DNA of 52,689 bases from Planctomycetota bacterium (GTDB lineage: Bacteria > Planctomycetota > Phycisphaerae > WQYP01). The position numbers and the translations under genes are program-made. The first letter of the stretch is position 1, and every line of letters begins with the position of its first letter. Shown piece after piece: positions 27,184 to 36,666 of the stretch. The notes below the pieces were generated by a model. It did no database searches and had not been told where the DNA came from. It saw nothing but the letters and a program-made list of their open reading frames with translations. The stretch lies in NCBI GenBank assembly GCA_021809365.1, contig JAKBAC010000005.1, positions 1-52,689 of the forward strand, given 5' to 3'.

Positions 27184-27364
27184 TGGGCGCTCCAAATCTG
27201 CCTTAACCCCGTGGAACTCTCCATCCGGGTGGCAAACCCTTTACTATACCAGAAATTTCAAATTAATCCACTAGTACGGCCGCAGGATCTTATTTTTCTC
27301 TTAACCGCCGCACACTCATCCCCTCATGCCCGGCACAATGCCCCCCCTCCACGCAACCCTTGGA

Positions 27365-27580
27365 TCAGTTTCGGGTAATAATACGCCCCCGATTCAAATC
27401 ATACGGGGACATTTCCACCGTCACCTTATCCCCCGGCAAAATGCGGATGTAGTTGACCCGCATTTTCCCGGATATATGCGCCAGCAGCACATGGCCATTT
27501 TCCAGCTTTACGCGAAACATCGCGTTCGGCAAAGCCTCCGTAACCAAGGCCTCCAGGCGTATCGCGTCTTCCTTAGGCAT
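27365..27580 (-). CDS. infA: Translation initiation factor IF-1
   Basis: A 71-residue S1-like OB-fold protein: [53 protein letters not shown], ending [10 protein letters not shown]. It occupies the ribosomal A site during initiation. GAGGAAACGA precedes the ATG. The gene lies between map and rpmJ. Confidence 0.97.
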   Translation of the reverse strand: MPKEDAIRLEALVTEALPNAMFRVKLENGHVLLAHISGKMRVNYIRILPGDKVTVEMSPYDLNRGRIITRN

Positions 27581-27613
27581 TCGTTTCCTCTATAAACTCT
27601 TTATCTTCCACGA

Positions 27614-28402
27614 TCAGGTACCATCTGTCAATACTTCGCACCCGCCGGGCACAATCGCCAAAGTATGTTCCACATGGGCCGCGGAAGTGCCGTCCTTACT
27701 GACGACCGTCCAGCCATCATCAAGCACCACCACATCGGCTCCACCGGCAATCACCATCGGCTCCACCGCCAGAACCATTCCGACTTGGAGATAAAAATCG
27801 CCATGACGTTCAAATTCACGCGATGTGAAATTCGGCACTTTCGGATCCTCGTGCATGCGCCGACCGATGCCATGTCCCACAAATTCCCGTACACACGAAT
27901 AGCCATTCGACTCCACATGCTCCTGCATTTTCCGGGCCACCGCCGACCATGGCAAACCGGGCCGAATGCTGTCAATTGCAATTTTCAAGGTCTCTTCCGC
28001 CACCCGAATCAATTTTTGATTCTCCGGCGAACCCTTTGCAACCGCTACCGTGATAGCCGAATCTCCACACCATCCCCCCAAGCGAATACCGCTGTCCACA
28101 CTGACCACATCCCCTTCCACCAGCACGCGCGGGCCGGGAATCCCATGCACCACTTCTTCATTGACGCTGATACAGGTGTTGCCGGGAAAGCCCTTTCCAG
28201 CCTCATAGGTTGGATAATTTTTGAACAGCCCCTCCCCCCCGGCGGCGGTGAACGTGGCCAGTGCGATCTGATCCAGCGCTTCGGTCGTCATACCGGGGCG
28301 CACCGCCTCCCGACAGCGCTGCAGCGTCTGAAACACCAGACGGCCCGCCGCCCGCATCTGATCAATTTCACTTCGTGATTTCAATGCTATCCGCATAACC
28401 AT
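27614..28402 (-). CDS. map: Methionine aminopeptidase, type I
   Basis: A 262-residue enzyme that removes the initiator methionine from nascent proteins. The metal ligands are seen in VSVDSGIRLGGWCGDSAI (two Asp), VGHGIGRRMHEDPKVPNF (His), VLAVEPMV (Glu) and HVEHTLAIV (Glu). Length is normal for type I enzymes. ATG 28402 and ATG 28396 are both possible starts. It follows adk, as in many spc operons. Confidence 0.97.
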   Translation of the reverse strand: MVMRIALKSRSEIDQMRAAGRLVFQTLQRCREAVRPGMTTEALDQIALATFTAAGGEGLFKNYPTYEAGKGFPGNTCISVNEEVVHGIPGPRVLVEGDVVSVDSGIRLGGWCGDSAITVAVAKGSPENQKLIRVAEETLKIAIDSIRPGLPWSAVARKMQEHVESNGYSCVREFVGHGIGRRMHEDPKVPNFTSREFERHGDFYLQVGMVLAVEPMVIAGGADVVVLDDGWTVVSKDGTSAAHVEHTLAIVPGGCEVLTDGT

Positions 28403-28446
28403 TTTCTCTTGGCCGCCGTCCGCGGCCCCATTGCTTCCGTGTGGAT

Positions 28447-29106
28447 TCAGGACCGCGCCCGCGCGGAATGTTCCCGTATCAACGCCAGTGCGGCAGCGGT
28501 AACTTCGTTCGGCGAGCCGTCCGCATCCAGCATCACCAGAATTCCCCGCTGATTATAAAATTCCACCAGCGGCTCAACACTAAGCCGATAGGTTGTCAGT
28601 CGCTCACGCACGACATCGGGCCGATCATCGGGTCGCGTAACCAGTGCCTGCCCGTCCGTATCGCACAAGCCCGGAACTTCCGGAGGCATGGTATCCAAAT
28701 GATATACCGCACCGCAGACCGGACAGACTCGACGTCCCTCAAACCGGCGGCTGAGAACTTTTTCATCAAGTGAAAAATTGATTACTAAATTCAGCGGCCT
28801 GTGGATTGCATCGAGAAATCCATTGAGAAATTCCGCCTGCATCCTGGTGCGTGGAAAGCCATCGAGCACAAAGCCGCCGCGAACTTTGGCGATGCGATCT
28901 TCCATGACGTGGATCATCAGATCATCAGGGACGAGCTTTCCATGGTCGATAAACTCCCTGATCTTATGTCCCAGCGGAGAATGCGTGGCCTTTTCCGATC
29001 GCAAAATATCACCACTGGACAGATGGGCCAGTTGCAGTCGATGCGCAATCCGAATGGCTTGCGTGCCCTTGCCCGCCCCAGGGGGTCCCAGCAAGGCCAA
29101 TCTCAT
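28447..29106 (-). CDS. adk: Adenylate kinase with metal-binding LID
   Basis: A 219-residue kinase converting ATP and AMP to two ADP. The P-loop is GPPGAGKGT (7-15), followed by SSGDILRS and DGFPRTRMQAEFL. The LID carries RRVCPVCGAVYH and a later CDTD, a likely Cys3-Asp zinc site of the long bacterial form. Its start overlaps the secY stop by four bases (ATGA, 29106-29103). Confidence 0.97.
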   Translation of the reverse strand: MRLALLGPPGAGKGTQAIRIAHRLQLAHLSSGDILRSEKATHSPLGHKIREFIDHGKLVPDDLMIHVMEDRIAKVRGGFVLDGFPRTRMQAEFLNGFLDAIHRPLNLVINFSLDEKVLSRRFEGRRVCPVCGAVYHLDTMPPEVPGLCDTDGQALVTRPDDRPDVVRERLTTYRLSVEPLVEFYNQRGILVMLDADGSPNEVTAAALALIREHSARARS

Positions 29107-30557
29107 ACCGGCGACCCTCTACTCTTATCGCGATCCATGGATCGGGTTGTTCCCTGCGCTGATGTTGGCTTTCTGCGGGCCGCGACGGAAGTGTCGCTTT
29201 CCAGCAACCCGCCGTAGTTTCGCATCACCAGATTCGCTTCCACCCGATAGATGAAATCCAGCAGCACACTGACCACGATCAACAGCCCGGTGCCGCCCAG
29301 AAACTGCGTGATCATGAAGCTCACACCCATGTACCGGGCCACAATGGTAGGCATCAGAGCGATCACCGCGAGGAATGCGGCTCCACAATACGTAATGCGC
29401 GTCATCACCTGCTCAAGATATTCCGCCGTGCGCGGTCCGGGGCGGAGATTGCGGATAAAGCTGCCATAATCACGTAACTGATCGGCCATTTCTTTGGGTC
29501 GGAACTGCACGGTGTTCCAGAAGTAGGAGAAGAAAAAAATCATAAATACATACAACAATATATAAATATAGTGTCCGGGTTCCAACGATTCCCGCATGAC
29601 CTGAAACACATAATACTGTCCAAAGCGAGGATCCAGCCATCCCAAAAGAACATTGGGAATCAGAATCAGGGAACTGGCGAAAATAATCGGCATCACGCCG
29701 CCATGGTTGACACGTAGAGGAAGATACTGATTGCTCGTGCCGCCATACATTTTCCGGCCGCGCATCTGCTTGGCCTGCTGAATGCCGATGCGCCGCTGCG
29801 CCTGTTCCAGCGTTATAGCGCCCGCCGATACCGACACAAAGCACACCACCAGAAACAATACCGTGCCGATCCCATACGGATGCGTACCCGCCGACGAAAC
29901 GCGAAACGATGATTGCGCCCACACGTCACCAATGGCCGCGGGCATCCGGGCCACAATACCGGCCATAATAATCAGCGAAACGCCGTTGCCGATACCGTAT
30001 GCGTCAATTTGTTCCCCCAGCCACATCAGAAATACGCTACCCGCCGTCAGAGCCACAAGTCCGGAGATCCAGAACAGCGTGTAATGATTATAAAACGTGT
30101 CGGCATACAAAAAGCCGTGCGGACTTGTCGCCGAGGATCGCGTCAAATATCCCAGCCAAACAAAGGATTGAATCAGACACAGCACCACCGTGGCGTAGCG
30201 GGTCCACTCATTGATTTTCCGCATGCCCGGTTCGCCCTCTTTCTGAAGCTTTTCCAGAGAGGGAATGACCGTACCGAGTAATTGGAAAATAATGGCTGCA
30301 CTGATGTAGGGCATGATACCCAGGCCGAAGATGGTGCTTAAGCCGAGGTTACCGCCGGAAAACAACGTCAGATAGCTGCTGATCTGCCCCAATGGTGACG
30401 AGCTTGAGCTGCTGACAAATGAACTTAAAGCGTGGGTGTCAACCCCCGGAAGCGGAATGTAAAAACCGACACGGTAAACACACAACAACCCGATGGTGAA
30501 CAGAAGTTTGTTCCGCAACTCGGGTATTTTGAAAATGTTCAGGATGGTCCGAAACAA
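29103..30557 (-). CDS. secY: Protein translocase subunit SecY
   Basis: A 484-residue inner-membrane channel of the Sec system with ten membrane spans. The N-terminal FYIPLPGVDTHAL, GIMPYISAAIIFQLL, the plug region, and PFRPKEMADQL-like C-terminal motifs are present. The C-tail after the last helix is polar and longer than usual by about 20 residues. It lies between rplO and adk, the standard spc order. Confidence 0.97.
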   Translation of the reverse strand: MFRTILNIFKIPELRNKLLFTIGLLCVYRVGFYIPLPGVDTHALSSFVSSSSSSPLGQISSYLTLFSGGNLGLSTIFGLGIMPYISAAIIFQLLGTVIPSLEKLQKEGEPGMRKINEWTRYATVVLCLIQSFVWLGYLTRSSATSPHGFLYADTFYNHYTLFWISGLVALTAGSVFLMWLGEQIDAYGIGNGVSLIIMAGIVARMPAAIGDVWAQSSFRVSSAGTHPYGIGTVLFLVVCFVSVSAGAITLEQAQRRIGIQQAKQMRGRKMYGGTSNQYLPLRVNHGGVMPIIFASSLILIPNVLLGWLDPRFGQYYVFQVMRESLEPGHYIYILLYVFMIFFFSYFWNTVQFRPKEMADQLRDYGSFIRNLRPGPRTAEYLEQVMTRITYCGAAFLAVIALMPTIVARYMGVSFMITQFLGGTGLLIVVSVLLDFIYRVEANLVMRNYGGLLESDTSVAARRKPTSAQGTTRSMDRDKSRGSPV

Positions 30558-30747
30558 AACAACCTCGCTGCAAAACAGACGTCATCGGCATGGCGATCGC
30601 AAACGCCACACCACGGGCCACAACTCCCCCAAAGGCCACCAAGGGATCCCAATGGAACCCTTATATTCAGCCATTTTATCCAGCGGAATCGCGCCGGGCC
30701 AATTTTCGCGCGCCGAAAAAATGGCGCTTTGCCGCAACGCCGGGGAA

Positions 30748-31284
30748 TCAGCCCTCGCCAACCTTCTTCACCGGTTCGCTCTGACGCGGACGAAAACGCC
30801 CCGTCTTCGGATTTACTTTATCCTTATTCCGATCCAGCTCCAGCACCTTGACGCTGCCGCCGGCATCGGTAATTTTCTTTTCCGCCTGCTTGCTGAATTT
30901 CCCGGCAATCACATGCAGCGGCCGCGCCAACTGCCCATCGCCGAGCACCTTGACCGGAAGTTTATCATCCCGAATCAGATGCGCACTGACCAGCGACGCG
31001 GCATCCACCGTCTGGCCATCTTTAAAGAAGCGGTTGAGGTCATTGACGTTCACGATGCTGAACTTCTGCGCAAAATAATTGTTGTTAAAACCACGTTTGG
31101 GAATCCGACGAAACAGCGGCATGTTGCCGCCTTCCGTACCGAACGCCGGACCGCCGCCGGCGCGGGCACCGCCGCCCTTGGTACCGCGACCCGAGGTTTT
31201 GCCATGGCCACTGCTTTCGCCCCGGCCAAGGCGCTTGCGTTTTTTGTGGGCACCGGCAAGCGCTGTAATTTCGTGAATCATCAT
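30748..31284 (-). CDS. rplO: 50S ribosomal protein L15
   Basis: A 178-residue L15 with the glycine-rich GAHKKRKRLGRGESSGHGKTSGRGTKG start and PLFRRIPKRGF. ATG 31284 has AGGAG 9 nt upstream and is chosen over an in-frame codon at 31344. The C-terminus extends about 30 residues past the usual end with a Lys/Pro/Arg tail. rpmD (L30) is absent between rpsE and this gene. Confidence 0.96.
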   Translation of the reverse strand: MMIHEITALAGAHKKRKRLGRGESSGHGKTSGRGTKGGGARAGGGPAFGTEGGNMPLFRRIPKRGFNNNYFAQKFSIVNVNDLNRFFKDGQTVDAASLVSAHLIRDDKLPVKVLGDGQLARPLHVIAGKFSKQAEKKITDAGGSVKVLELDRNKDKVNPKTGRFRPRQSEPVKKVGEG

Positions 31285-31352
31285 AATTAAAATCTCCTGT
31301 GGCGAATACCGACTTGCGCCGGTCCGCCGAGTTCGGGAATTCATGTCCCGCC

Positions 31353-31844
31353 TTAGCCAATCGTTACGCCGCGGTTCTGCTCAATGGTTTCTTTGTTCCG
31401 CAACGATTCCAGTGCCACCAAAGTGGCCCGGCAGAGGTTCTTCTTGTTGGTGGAACCATACGCCTTGGTCAATACATCGCGTATACCCACCAGTTCCAGC
31501 AATGGCCGTACAAATCGCCCCGCCTTCACCCCGGTTCCCGGACGCGCGGGTACCAGCTTAATGCGGCTGGCACCGAAACGCCCCAACACCTCGTGCGGAA
31601 TCGTCCCGCCATTGAGCGAGATCTGCACCAGATGCTTGCGGGCGTCCTTCGTAGCCTTCTCCACCGCCGCCGGTACTTCCTTGGCTTTGGCATAGCCCAA
31701 ACCCAAAGTACCATTGCGATCGCCGGACGCCACCAGCGCTTCAAAGGAAAAATTCTTGCCACCCTTGACCACCTTGGCGCTTCGGAAGACGCCCACCGTG
31801 CTGGAGTCAAGGCCGTGATCTTCATCAAAATTGCGTTCTGCCAT
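31353..31844 (-). CDS. rpsE: 30S ribosomal protein S5
   Basis: A 163-residue S5 with VVKGGKNFSFEALVASGDRNG (the decoding-fidelity loop), GYAKAKEVPAAVEKA and the GIRDVLTKAYGSTNKKNL block. It lies between rplR and rplO in the spc section. Confidence 0.97.
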   Translation of the reverse strand: MAERNFDEDHGLDSSTVGVFRSAKVVKGGKNFSFEALVASGDRNGTLGLGYAKAKEVPAAVEKATKDARKHLVQISLNGGTIPHEVLGRFGASRIKLVPARPGTGVKAGRFVRPLLELVGIRDVLTKAYGSTNKKNLCRATLVALESLRNKETIEQNRGVTIG

Positions 31845-31945
31845 AATTCAACCCGTCTATACCTGTTTTTGTACACTCATGGATTTTGTTCCGCCAACCA
31901 TATCCCATCGGATGCGATTGGCGGCAACGCCTCAACGGCGCAACA

Positions 31946-32317
31946 TTAAAACTGCAAACCACCTTCGCGGGCCGCATCCGCCAAAGCCTTGATCCGGCCA
32001 TGATAGCGATACCCGCCGCGGTCAAATGCGACTTTATTGATTCCCTTTTCTTTCGCCCGGTCGGCAATCTGCTTTCCAATAAGTACCGCGGCCTTGATGT
32101 TGCCCCCGCTGCCGGTGGTACCACGCAAATTCTTTTCCAGCGTACAGGCCGAAGCCAGCGTCCGCCCCGTCGTATCGTCCACGATCTGCACGGAGATGTT
32201 TTTCAGGCTCCGAAAAACCGAGAGCCGCGGCCGCTCGGTGGTTCCACGAACCACCCCGCGGATACGGGCCTTTCGCCGATCCTGACGTTTAAGTTTGATA
32301 GCACTGATTGAACTCAT
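31946..32317 (-). CDS. rplR: 50S ribosomal protein L18
   Basis: A 123-residue L18 with [20 protein letters not shown], an alanine/glycine-rich middle and the C-terminal [24 protein letters not shown]. It binds 5S rRNA. Standard position between rplF and rpsE. Confidence 0.97.
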   Translation of the reverse strand: MSSISAIKLKRQDRRKARIRGVVRGTTERPRLSVFRSLKNISVQIVDDTTGRTLASACTLEKNLRGTTGSGGNIKAAVLIGKQIADRAKEKGINKVAFDRGGYRYHGRIKALADAAREGGLQF

Positions 32318-32429
32318 GACTGCACCTTAGATTTACTTTCACGCGGCTCGCCGCGACCTCATTCCATGCAACTCAAAGAACATGCCGGCTCGTTGAACAA
32401 CCGGCGGTCCAACACCCGCATTCCAACGG

Positions 32430-32984
32430 TTACTTCGCACCGGCACCGGCAAACTGTTTGCCAGCCTTGCGCTTGACAACTTCGCCCACATAGCGAATAC
32501 CCTTGCCTAGATAAGGCTCCGGCTTGCGCACCCGGCGAATATCCGCGGCCAACTGACCCACCGTCTGCTTGTCCACCCCGGCAATGTTAATGCGTGTTCC
32601 CTGGCCTTCAATTTTCACCGCCACGCCCGCTGGAACATCAATCTTAATCTGATTGGCATATCCAACGGAAAGGGCCACGACTTTCCCCTGTAACTCAGCT
32701 TTATAACCCACACCCTGAATTTCCAGATCAGCCGTGAATCCGTCCGTCACCCCTTTGATCATGTTCGCGATGAGCATCCGGGTTAAACCATGCACGCTGC
32801 GGCTTAGTTTCTCATCATCAATCCGCTTGACCAGCACTTTGCCGGAATCCACCGTTACGGTGACGTTCGGATGATGCGCCAGTGACAATTTGCCCTTAGG
32901 CCCTTCCACACGGACTTCATGTCCCTGCACCGCCACTTTCACGCCTGCCGGTACAGTTACTGGCAATTTTCCAATTCGGCTCAT
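32430..32984 (-). CDS. rplF: 50S ribosomal protein L6
   Basis: A 184-residue L6 made of two similar domains. It begins MSRIGKLPVTVPAGVKV and includes the C-terminal PEPYLGKGIRYVGEVVKRKAGK signature. It lies between rpsH and rplR. Confidence 0.98.
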   Translation of the reverse strand: MSRIGKLPVTVPAGVKVAVQGHEVRVEGPKGKLSLAHHPNVTVTVDSGKVLVKRIDDEKLSRSVHGLTRMLIANMIKGVTDGFTADLEIQGVGYKAELQGKVVALSVGYANQIKIDVPAGVAVKIEGQGTRINIAGVDKQTVGQLAADIRRVRKPEPYLGKGIRYVGEVVKRKAGKQFAGAGAK

Positions 32985-33077
32985 GTTAACCTCGCCTTTT
33001 TCGGCTCGCGGCCATTCAGTTCAGATTCCGGAACACCAGATGTTCCAGCCCGCCTTGAACGGCTTACGCCGCAATGA

Positions 33078-33473
33078 TCAATACACAGTCGCCAGAAGCT
33101 CGCCGCCGATATTCTGCTGGCGGGCTTGACGATCACTTAGAACTCCACGGCTCGTGGAAAGCACCACGATCCCCATGGAGTCCAACACCCGTGGAAATTC
33201 CGTTACACCACGATATACCCGACATCCCGGTTTGCTGACGCGCTGCACATGCCGGATCAGGGATTGTCCATCCGCATTGTACTTCACCGTCAGGCGGATC
33301 AGCCCCTGGCGGGTTCCATCATCGAGAATACTGTAATCGACAATGAATCCCTCCTCCTTGAGCACGCGCGCTATACCCTCACAGATACGTGAATTTTTTA
33401 CATCCACTGTCTTATGCCTGGCATGAGCGCCATTTCGCAACCGTGTGAGCATGTCCGCAATCGTATCGGTCAT
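33078..33473 (-). CDS. rpsH: 30S ribosomal protein S8
   Basis: A 131-residue S8 beginning TDTIADMLTRLRNGAHARH and ending with the GIVVLSTSRGVLSDRQAR signature. The protein is often the autogenous repressor of the spc genes, but no matching mRNA site was identified here. Confidence 0.98.
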   Translation of the reverse strand: MTDTIADMLTRLRNGAHARHKTVDVKNSRICEGIARVLKEEGFIVDYSILDDGTRQGLIRLTVKYNADGQSLIRHVQRVSKPGCRVYRGVTEFPRVLDSMGIVVLSTSRGVLSDRQARQQNIGGELLATVY

Positions 33474-33533
33474 GATGTCCTCTTGATTCTGCTTTCGCCG
33501 TTCAAATCCAACACTTCAATATAACACGTCAGG

Positions 33534-33803
33534 TTACCAGGAACTCTTTCTCATTCCCGGAACCTTGCCTTCCGAGGCAAGCTGCCGCAACACAATACGG
33601 GATACACGGAATTTCCGGTAATATCCACGCCGCCGCCCCGTAAGCTCACAGCGCTTCGCCAGTCGCGACGGACTGGAATCACGCGGCAATTTGGCCAGGG
33701 CCACATAGTTCTTTTCCTTCTTGAGCTTCCGCCGCAGCTCGGCGTACTTCTCCACCATGGCCTGCCGCTTTTTGAACCGATTTATCCACGCTTTTGTCGC
33801 CAT
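33534..33803 (-). CDS. rpsN: 30S ribosomal protein S14, zinc-free form
   Basis: An 89-residue S14 of the long, zinc-independent class. Only one Cys is present (RCELTGRRRGYYRKFRVSR), so the CxxC pairs of the short form are missing. It lies between rplE and rpsH. Confidence 0.97.
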   Translation of the reverse strand: MATKAWINRFKKRQAMVEKYAELRRKLKKEKNYVALAKLPRDSSPSRLAKRCELTGRRRGYYRKFRVSRIVLRQLASEGKVPGMRKSSW

Positions 33804-33893
33804 AATTTACGCCTGACTAAAAAACTCGCAATACTTTTCCATCATATCTGACACGCCCACAAGGACGGTCCATCCATTTTTCCAATGCGCGGG

Positions 33894-34637
33894 TCAACCC
33901 GCTTTACGCACCTTGGTTTCGTCCTTGGCAAGCTGAAACGGCATACCCAGCATTTTCAGCAGCGCAAAACCCGCCTTATCATCCTTCGCGCTGGTCACAA
34001 TGGTAATGGCCAACCCCTGATGAAAGGTAATCCGATCCGTCTGAACTTCCGGGAATACCGTCTGTTCCGTGAGACCGAGATTATAATTGCCGCGACCGTC
34101 AAACGCATTGGCCCGCAAACCGCGGAAATCCTTCACGCGGGGTATCGCCAGCGTGATCAACCGATCCATAAATTCCCACATCCGCTGCCCGCGGAGCGTC
34201 ACCTTGGCTCCAATTTCCATACCCTGCCGCAGCTTGAAATTCGAGACGCTCTTGCGGGCCAGGCATACCACCGCCTTTTGCCCCGCAATTTGCGTTAATT
34301 CCTTGACCGCCGCTTCGAGCCGTGGCTTTTCGGTAATCGCCTTGCCCAATCCCGCGCTGATCACGACTTTCGTGATTCGTGGAATCGCCATGCGGTTCTT
34401 GATTCCAAGTTCTTTCGCGAGCGCCGGGGCGATTTCCGCGTCATATTTTTTCAATAGCCGTGCCGTGTATCCCGCCGGAAACGCCTGGGCCACGCCGGTC
34501 TCAATGACTTCTTCGTGCTTTTCCGCCGCGCCGGCGGCCTTTTCCGCCTTCTTGGCCGCCTTGGCGGCCTTGGAGGCTTCAATCTGCTCCGCCGTCGGAG
34601 CGGATTTGACTTTCTTTTCTTTTTCTTCTTTGGCCAT
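33894..34637 (-). CDS. rplE: 50S ribosomal protein L5 with N-terminal extension
   Basis: A 247-residue L5, against about 180 in most bacteria. The core starts near residue 58 (RLLKKYDAEIAPALAKELGIKN) and includes RITKVVISAGLGKAI and the 5S rRNA-binding loops. The first 55 residues are a Lys/Ala/Glu-rich, probably helical or disordered extension (KAAKAAKKAEKAAGAAEKHEE) typical of planctomycete ribosomal proteins rather than a separate domain. Confidence 0.95.
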   Translation of the reverse strand: MAKEEKEKKVKSAPTAEQIEASKAAKAAKKAEKAAGAAEKHEEVIETGVAQAFPAGYTARLLKKYDAEIAPALAKELGIKNRMAIPRITKVVISAGLGKAITEKPRLEAAVKELTQIAGQKAVVCLARKSVSNFKLRQGMEIGAKVTLRGQRMWEFMDRLITLAIPRVKDFRGLRANAFDGRGNYNLGLTEQTVFPEVQTDRITFHQGLAITIVTSAKDDKAGFALLKMLGMPFQLAKDETKVRKAG

Positions 34638-34678
34638 TTTACTTACCTCAGTATTTCCTTATTTGCGCCGCCCGCGGC

Positions 34679-35008
34679 TTAAGCCCGTCCGACAGTTCCC
34701 AAATCCGAGCCGGTCTTTACGGCTACGCGATGCTTCTGCCCGTCGCGCACTTCAAACCGCACCCGACACCCCTTATTGGTGGCTGGATCAATCGGCTGCA
34801 CTTTCCCCATGGGTAATGGAGCCGGCTTCTGTATGCGACCGCCGCGCCGATTCTTCTCCGACCGGTGGATGTGCTTCCACTTGACGTTGATACCCTCAAC
34901 AAGCACCTGATCCTTATCCGCATATACCGCCAGCACCTTGCCGGTTTTACCGCGATCCGCGCCGGAGCGAATGATCACCATATCATCTTTGCGTATTCGT
35001 GCTGCCAT
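34679..35008 (-). CDS. rplX: 50S ribosomal protein L24
   Basis: A 109-residue L24 with an N-terminal KOW motif (RKDDMVIIRSGADRGKTGKVL) and NVKWKHIHRSEKNRRGG. An assembly initiator of the large subunit. It sits between rplN and rplE. Confidence 0.97.
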   Translation of the reverse strand: MAARIRKDDMVIIRSGADRGKTGKVLAVYADKDQVLVEGINVKWKHIHRSEKNRRGGRIQKPAPLPMGKVQPIDPATNKGCRVRFEVRDGQKHRVAVKTGSDLGTVGRA

Positions 35009-35044
35009 AATTCAGACCATCCTTCAGCGGCATTCTCTGCCGAA

Positions 35045-35431
35045 TCAAACAACTTCGCTGGCCAGCGATACAATCTTCATAAAGTTCTTTTCCCGCAACT
35101 CGCGGGCGACCGCGCCAAATATGCGCGTGCCACGCGGGGCGCTGTCGTTATCCACGATGACCGCCGCGTTGCGGTCAAACCGCACATAACTTCCATCCGA
35201 TCGCCGGATCGGCTGACTGGTCCGCACAATGACGGCCTTGGCCACTTCGCCCTTCTTCACGTCGCCGTTGGGCATCGCCTTCTTCACGGCCACCACAATC
35301 AGATCGCCGACATTGGCGGTCTTGCGTGTAAATTTGCCGCGCGCCGTGGAACCACCGAGCACCTTAATGCACATGACCTGCTTGGCACCTGTGTTATCCG
35401 CCACGTCAAGTCTTGTCTGTTGTTGAATCAT
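35045..35431 (-). CDS. rplN: 50S ribosomal protein L14
   Basis: A 128-residue L14 beginning [18 protein letters not shown] and containing [22 protein letters not shown] and the C-terminal [12 protein letters not shown]. It contacts the 30S subunit. Standard position after rpsQ. Confidence 0.98.
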   Translation of the reverse strand: MIQQQTRLDVADNTGAKQVMCIKVLGGSTARGKFTRKTANVGDLIVVAVKKAMPNGDVKKGEVAKAVIVRTSQPIRRSDGSYVRFDRNAAVIVDNDSAPRGTRIFGAVARELREKNFMKIVSLASEVV

Positions 35432-35496
35432 CGTTGCACCAGCCTAACCACCCGCACCGTGTTTCTTCCGGTACGGTTGGATTCCTAAAAAAACTC

Positions 35497-35910
35497 TTAT
35501 ACCGTACCAGCCGTACCAGCCGTACCAGCCGTACCGGCCTGACCCGCTGTGACCGAAGCATCGGTCTGTTCCTTACGCTTCTCAAACATCTGCGACGCCT
35601 CACCCTTCACCGCCGAAAGATCAATCTGCGGCCCGCGCGTTACGATGCGCACCAACCGGTACGATTTGGTCTTGCTGTGCGGCCGACACGCCATCACTTC
35701 CACATGATCGCCGACATGGCTTTCATTGTTCTCATCATGCACATGCAACACCGTCTTACGCTTGATGTACTTGTTGTACTTCGCATGCCGCGAAAGGTAT
35801 TCAAAAACCACCTTGCGGGTCTTGTTCACCTGATCACCGGTCACCATGCCGACAATTCTCGGTCGAAGGCTGCGGGCGGACTTTTGAGTTGCATCTGTTT
35901 GAGTCGTCAT
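35497..35910 (-). CDS. rpsQ: 30S ribosomal protein S17 with repeat-encoded C-tail
   Basis: The S17 OB-fold core (GMVTGDQVNKTRKVVFEYLSRH, KYIKRKTVLHVHDENN and VGDHVEVMACRP) ends near residue 100. It is followed by an unusual tail ending in GTAGTAGTAGTV, encoded by a 9-nt tandem repeat (35502-35537). The start is ATG 35910, with AGGA 6 nt upstream. An ATG at 35934 overlaps the rpmC stop and is less likely. Total 137 residues against about 85-90 in most bacteria. Confidence 0.95.
   Translation of the reverse strand: MTTQTDATQKSARSLRPRIVGMVTGDQVNKTRKVVFEYLSRHAKYNKYIKRKTVLHVHDENNESHVGDHVEVMACRPHSKTKSYRLVRIVTRGPQIDLSAVKGEASQMFEKRKEQTDASVTAGQAGTAGTAGTAGTV
35502..35537 (-). repeat. 9-bp tandem repeat within rpsQ (4 units)
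   Basis: Four units of the nine bases CCGTACCAG (plus strand), the last degenerate, encode the Gly-Thr-Ala repeats at the S17 C-terminus. Unit length is a multiple of three, so copy changes keep the frame. Confidence 0.85.
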
Positions 35911-35930
35911 ATCATTTCCTGCTGACAAAA

Positions 35931-36158
35931 TCATGAGTTAACTGCCTGTCCCTGATTGCTCCGCTCCCGCACCAAGGTCACGATGCGTGCGATTTCCCTG
36001 CGATTCTTCTTCGCCAGCGACGTATCCTTGAGCACATTGTTCACACGCTGCACGCGCAGATCGTAAAGATTCCGCCGCAGTTCAGCCTCCCGGGCTTTCA
36101 ACTGCGTGCCATCAAGCTTCCGCAGCTCGTCAAGCATCTGTTTTCGTTTGGTCGCCAT
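35931..36158 (-). CDS. rpmC: 50S ribosomal protein L29
   Basis: A 75-residue two-helix L29 with the family pattern LDGTQLKAREAELRRNLYDLRVQR and KKNRREIARIVTLVRER. It lies near the tunnel exit. Standard position between rplP and rpsQ. Confidence 0.96.
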   Translation of the reverse strand: MATKRKQMLDELRKLDGTQLKAREAELRRNLYDLRVQRVNNVLKDTSLAKKNRREIARIVTLVRERSNQGQAVNS

Positions 36159-36186
36159 GAATCACCTTTACCTGTCCGCTTTACAG

Positions 36187-36606
36187 TTACATTGTGTGCC
36201 GACGCTGCACAAACCGGGTACGTACCGGCATCTTGCAGGCCACACGAGAAAACGCCCGGCGGGCGACGGTTTCATCCACCCCCGCGATTTCAAACATCAC
36301 GGTTCCAGGCTTTACTTCCGCGGCCCAGAATTCCGGCTCGCCCTTGCCCGTTCCCATACGGGTTTCCAGCGGCTTTTTCGAGAAACTCTTGTGCGGAAAT
36401 ATCCGGATATACACCCGGCCTTCACGCGCCAGATAATGGCTGCACGCCATACGACCGGCTTCAATCTGACGCCCCGTAATGCGCCCCGGCTCCAGGGATT
36501 GCAGGGCGTATTCGCCAAAGCTCACCTTGTTGCCGCGCGTGGCATTGCCCCGCATTACGCCGCGCTGTTGTTTGCGCCACTTTACCCGTGCCGGCATCAT
36601 TGCCAT
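36187..36606 (-). CDS. rplP: 50S ribosomal protein L16
   Basis: A 139-residue L16 beginning MAMMPARVKWRKQQRGVMRG, with the FGEYALQSLEPG and PHKSFSKKPLETRMGTGKG motifs. ATG 36606 has AGGAG 8 nt upstream; an in-frame codon at 36630 is rejected. It lies between rpsC and rpmC. Confidence 0.97.
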   Translation of the reverse strand: MAMMPARVKWRKQQRGVMRGNATRGNKVSFGEYALQSLEPGRITGRQIEAGRMACSHYLAREGRVYIRIFPHKSFSKKPLETRMGTGKGEPEFWAAEVKPGTVMFEIAGVDETVARRAFSRVACKMPVRTRFVQRRHTM

Positions 36607-36666
36607 GCTTGAATCTCCTAATACCCGCATTCAAATGAACGCGGGTTCAACATCAACCTGTCCGCA

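Noticed and set aside
31285..31352. rpmD (L30) gene
   Set aside because: The gap between rpsE and rplO is too short for a 60-residue protein.
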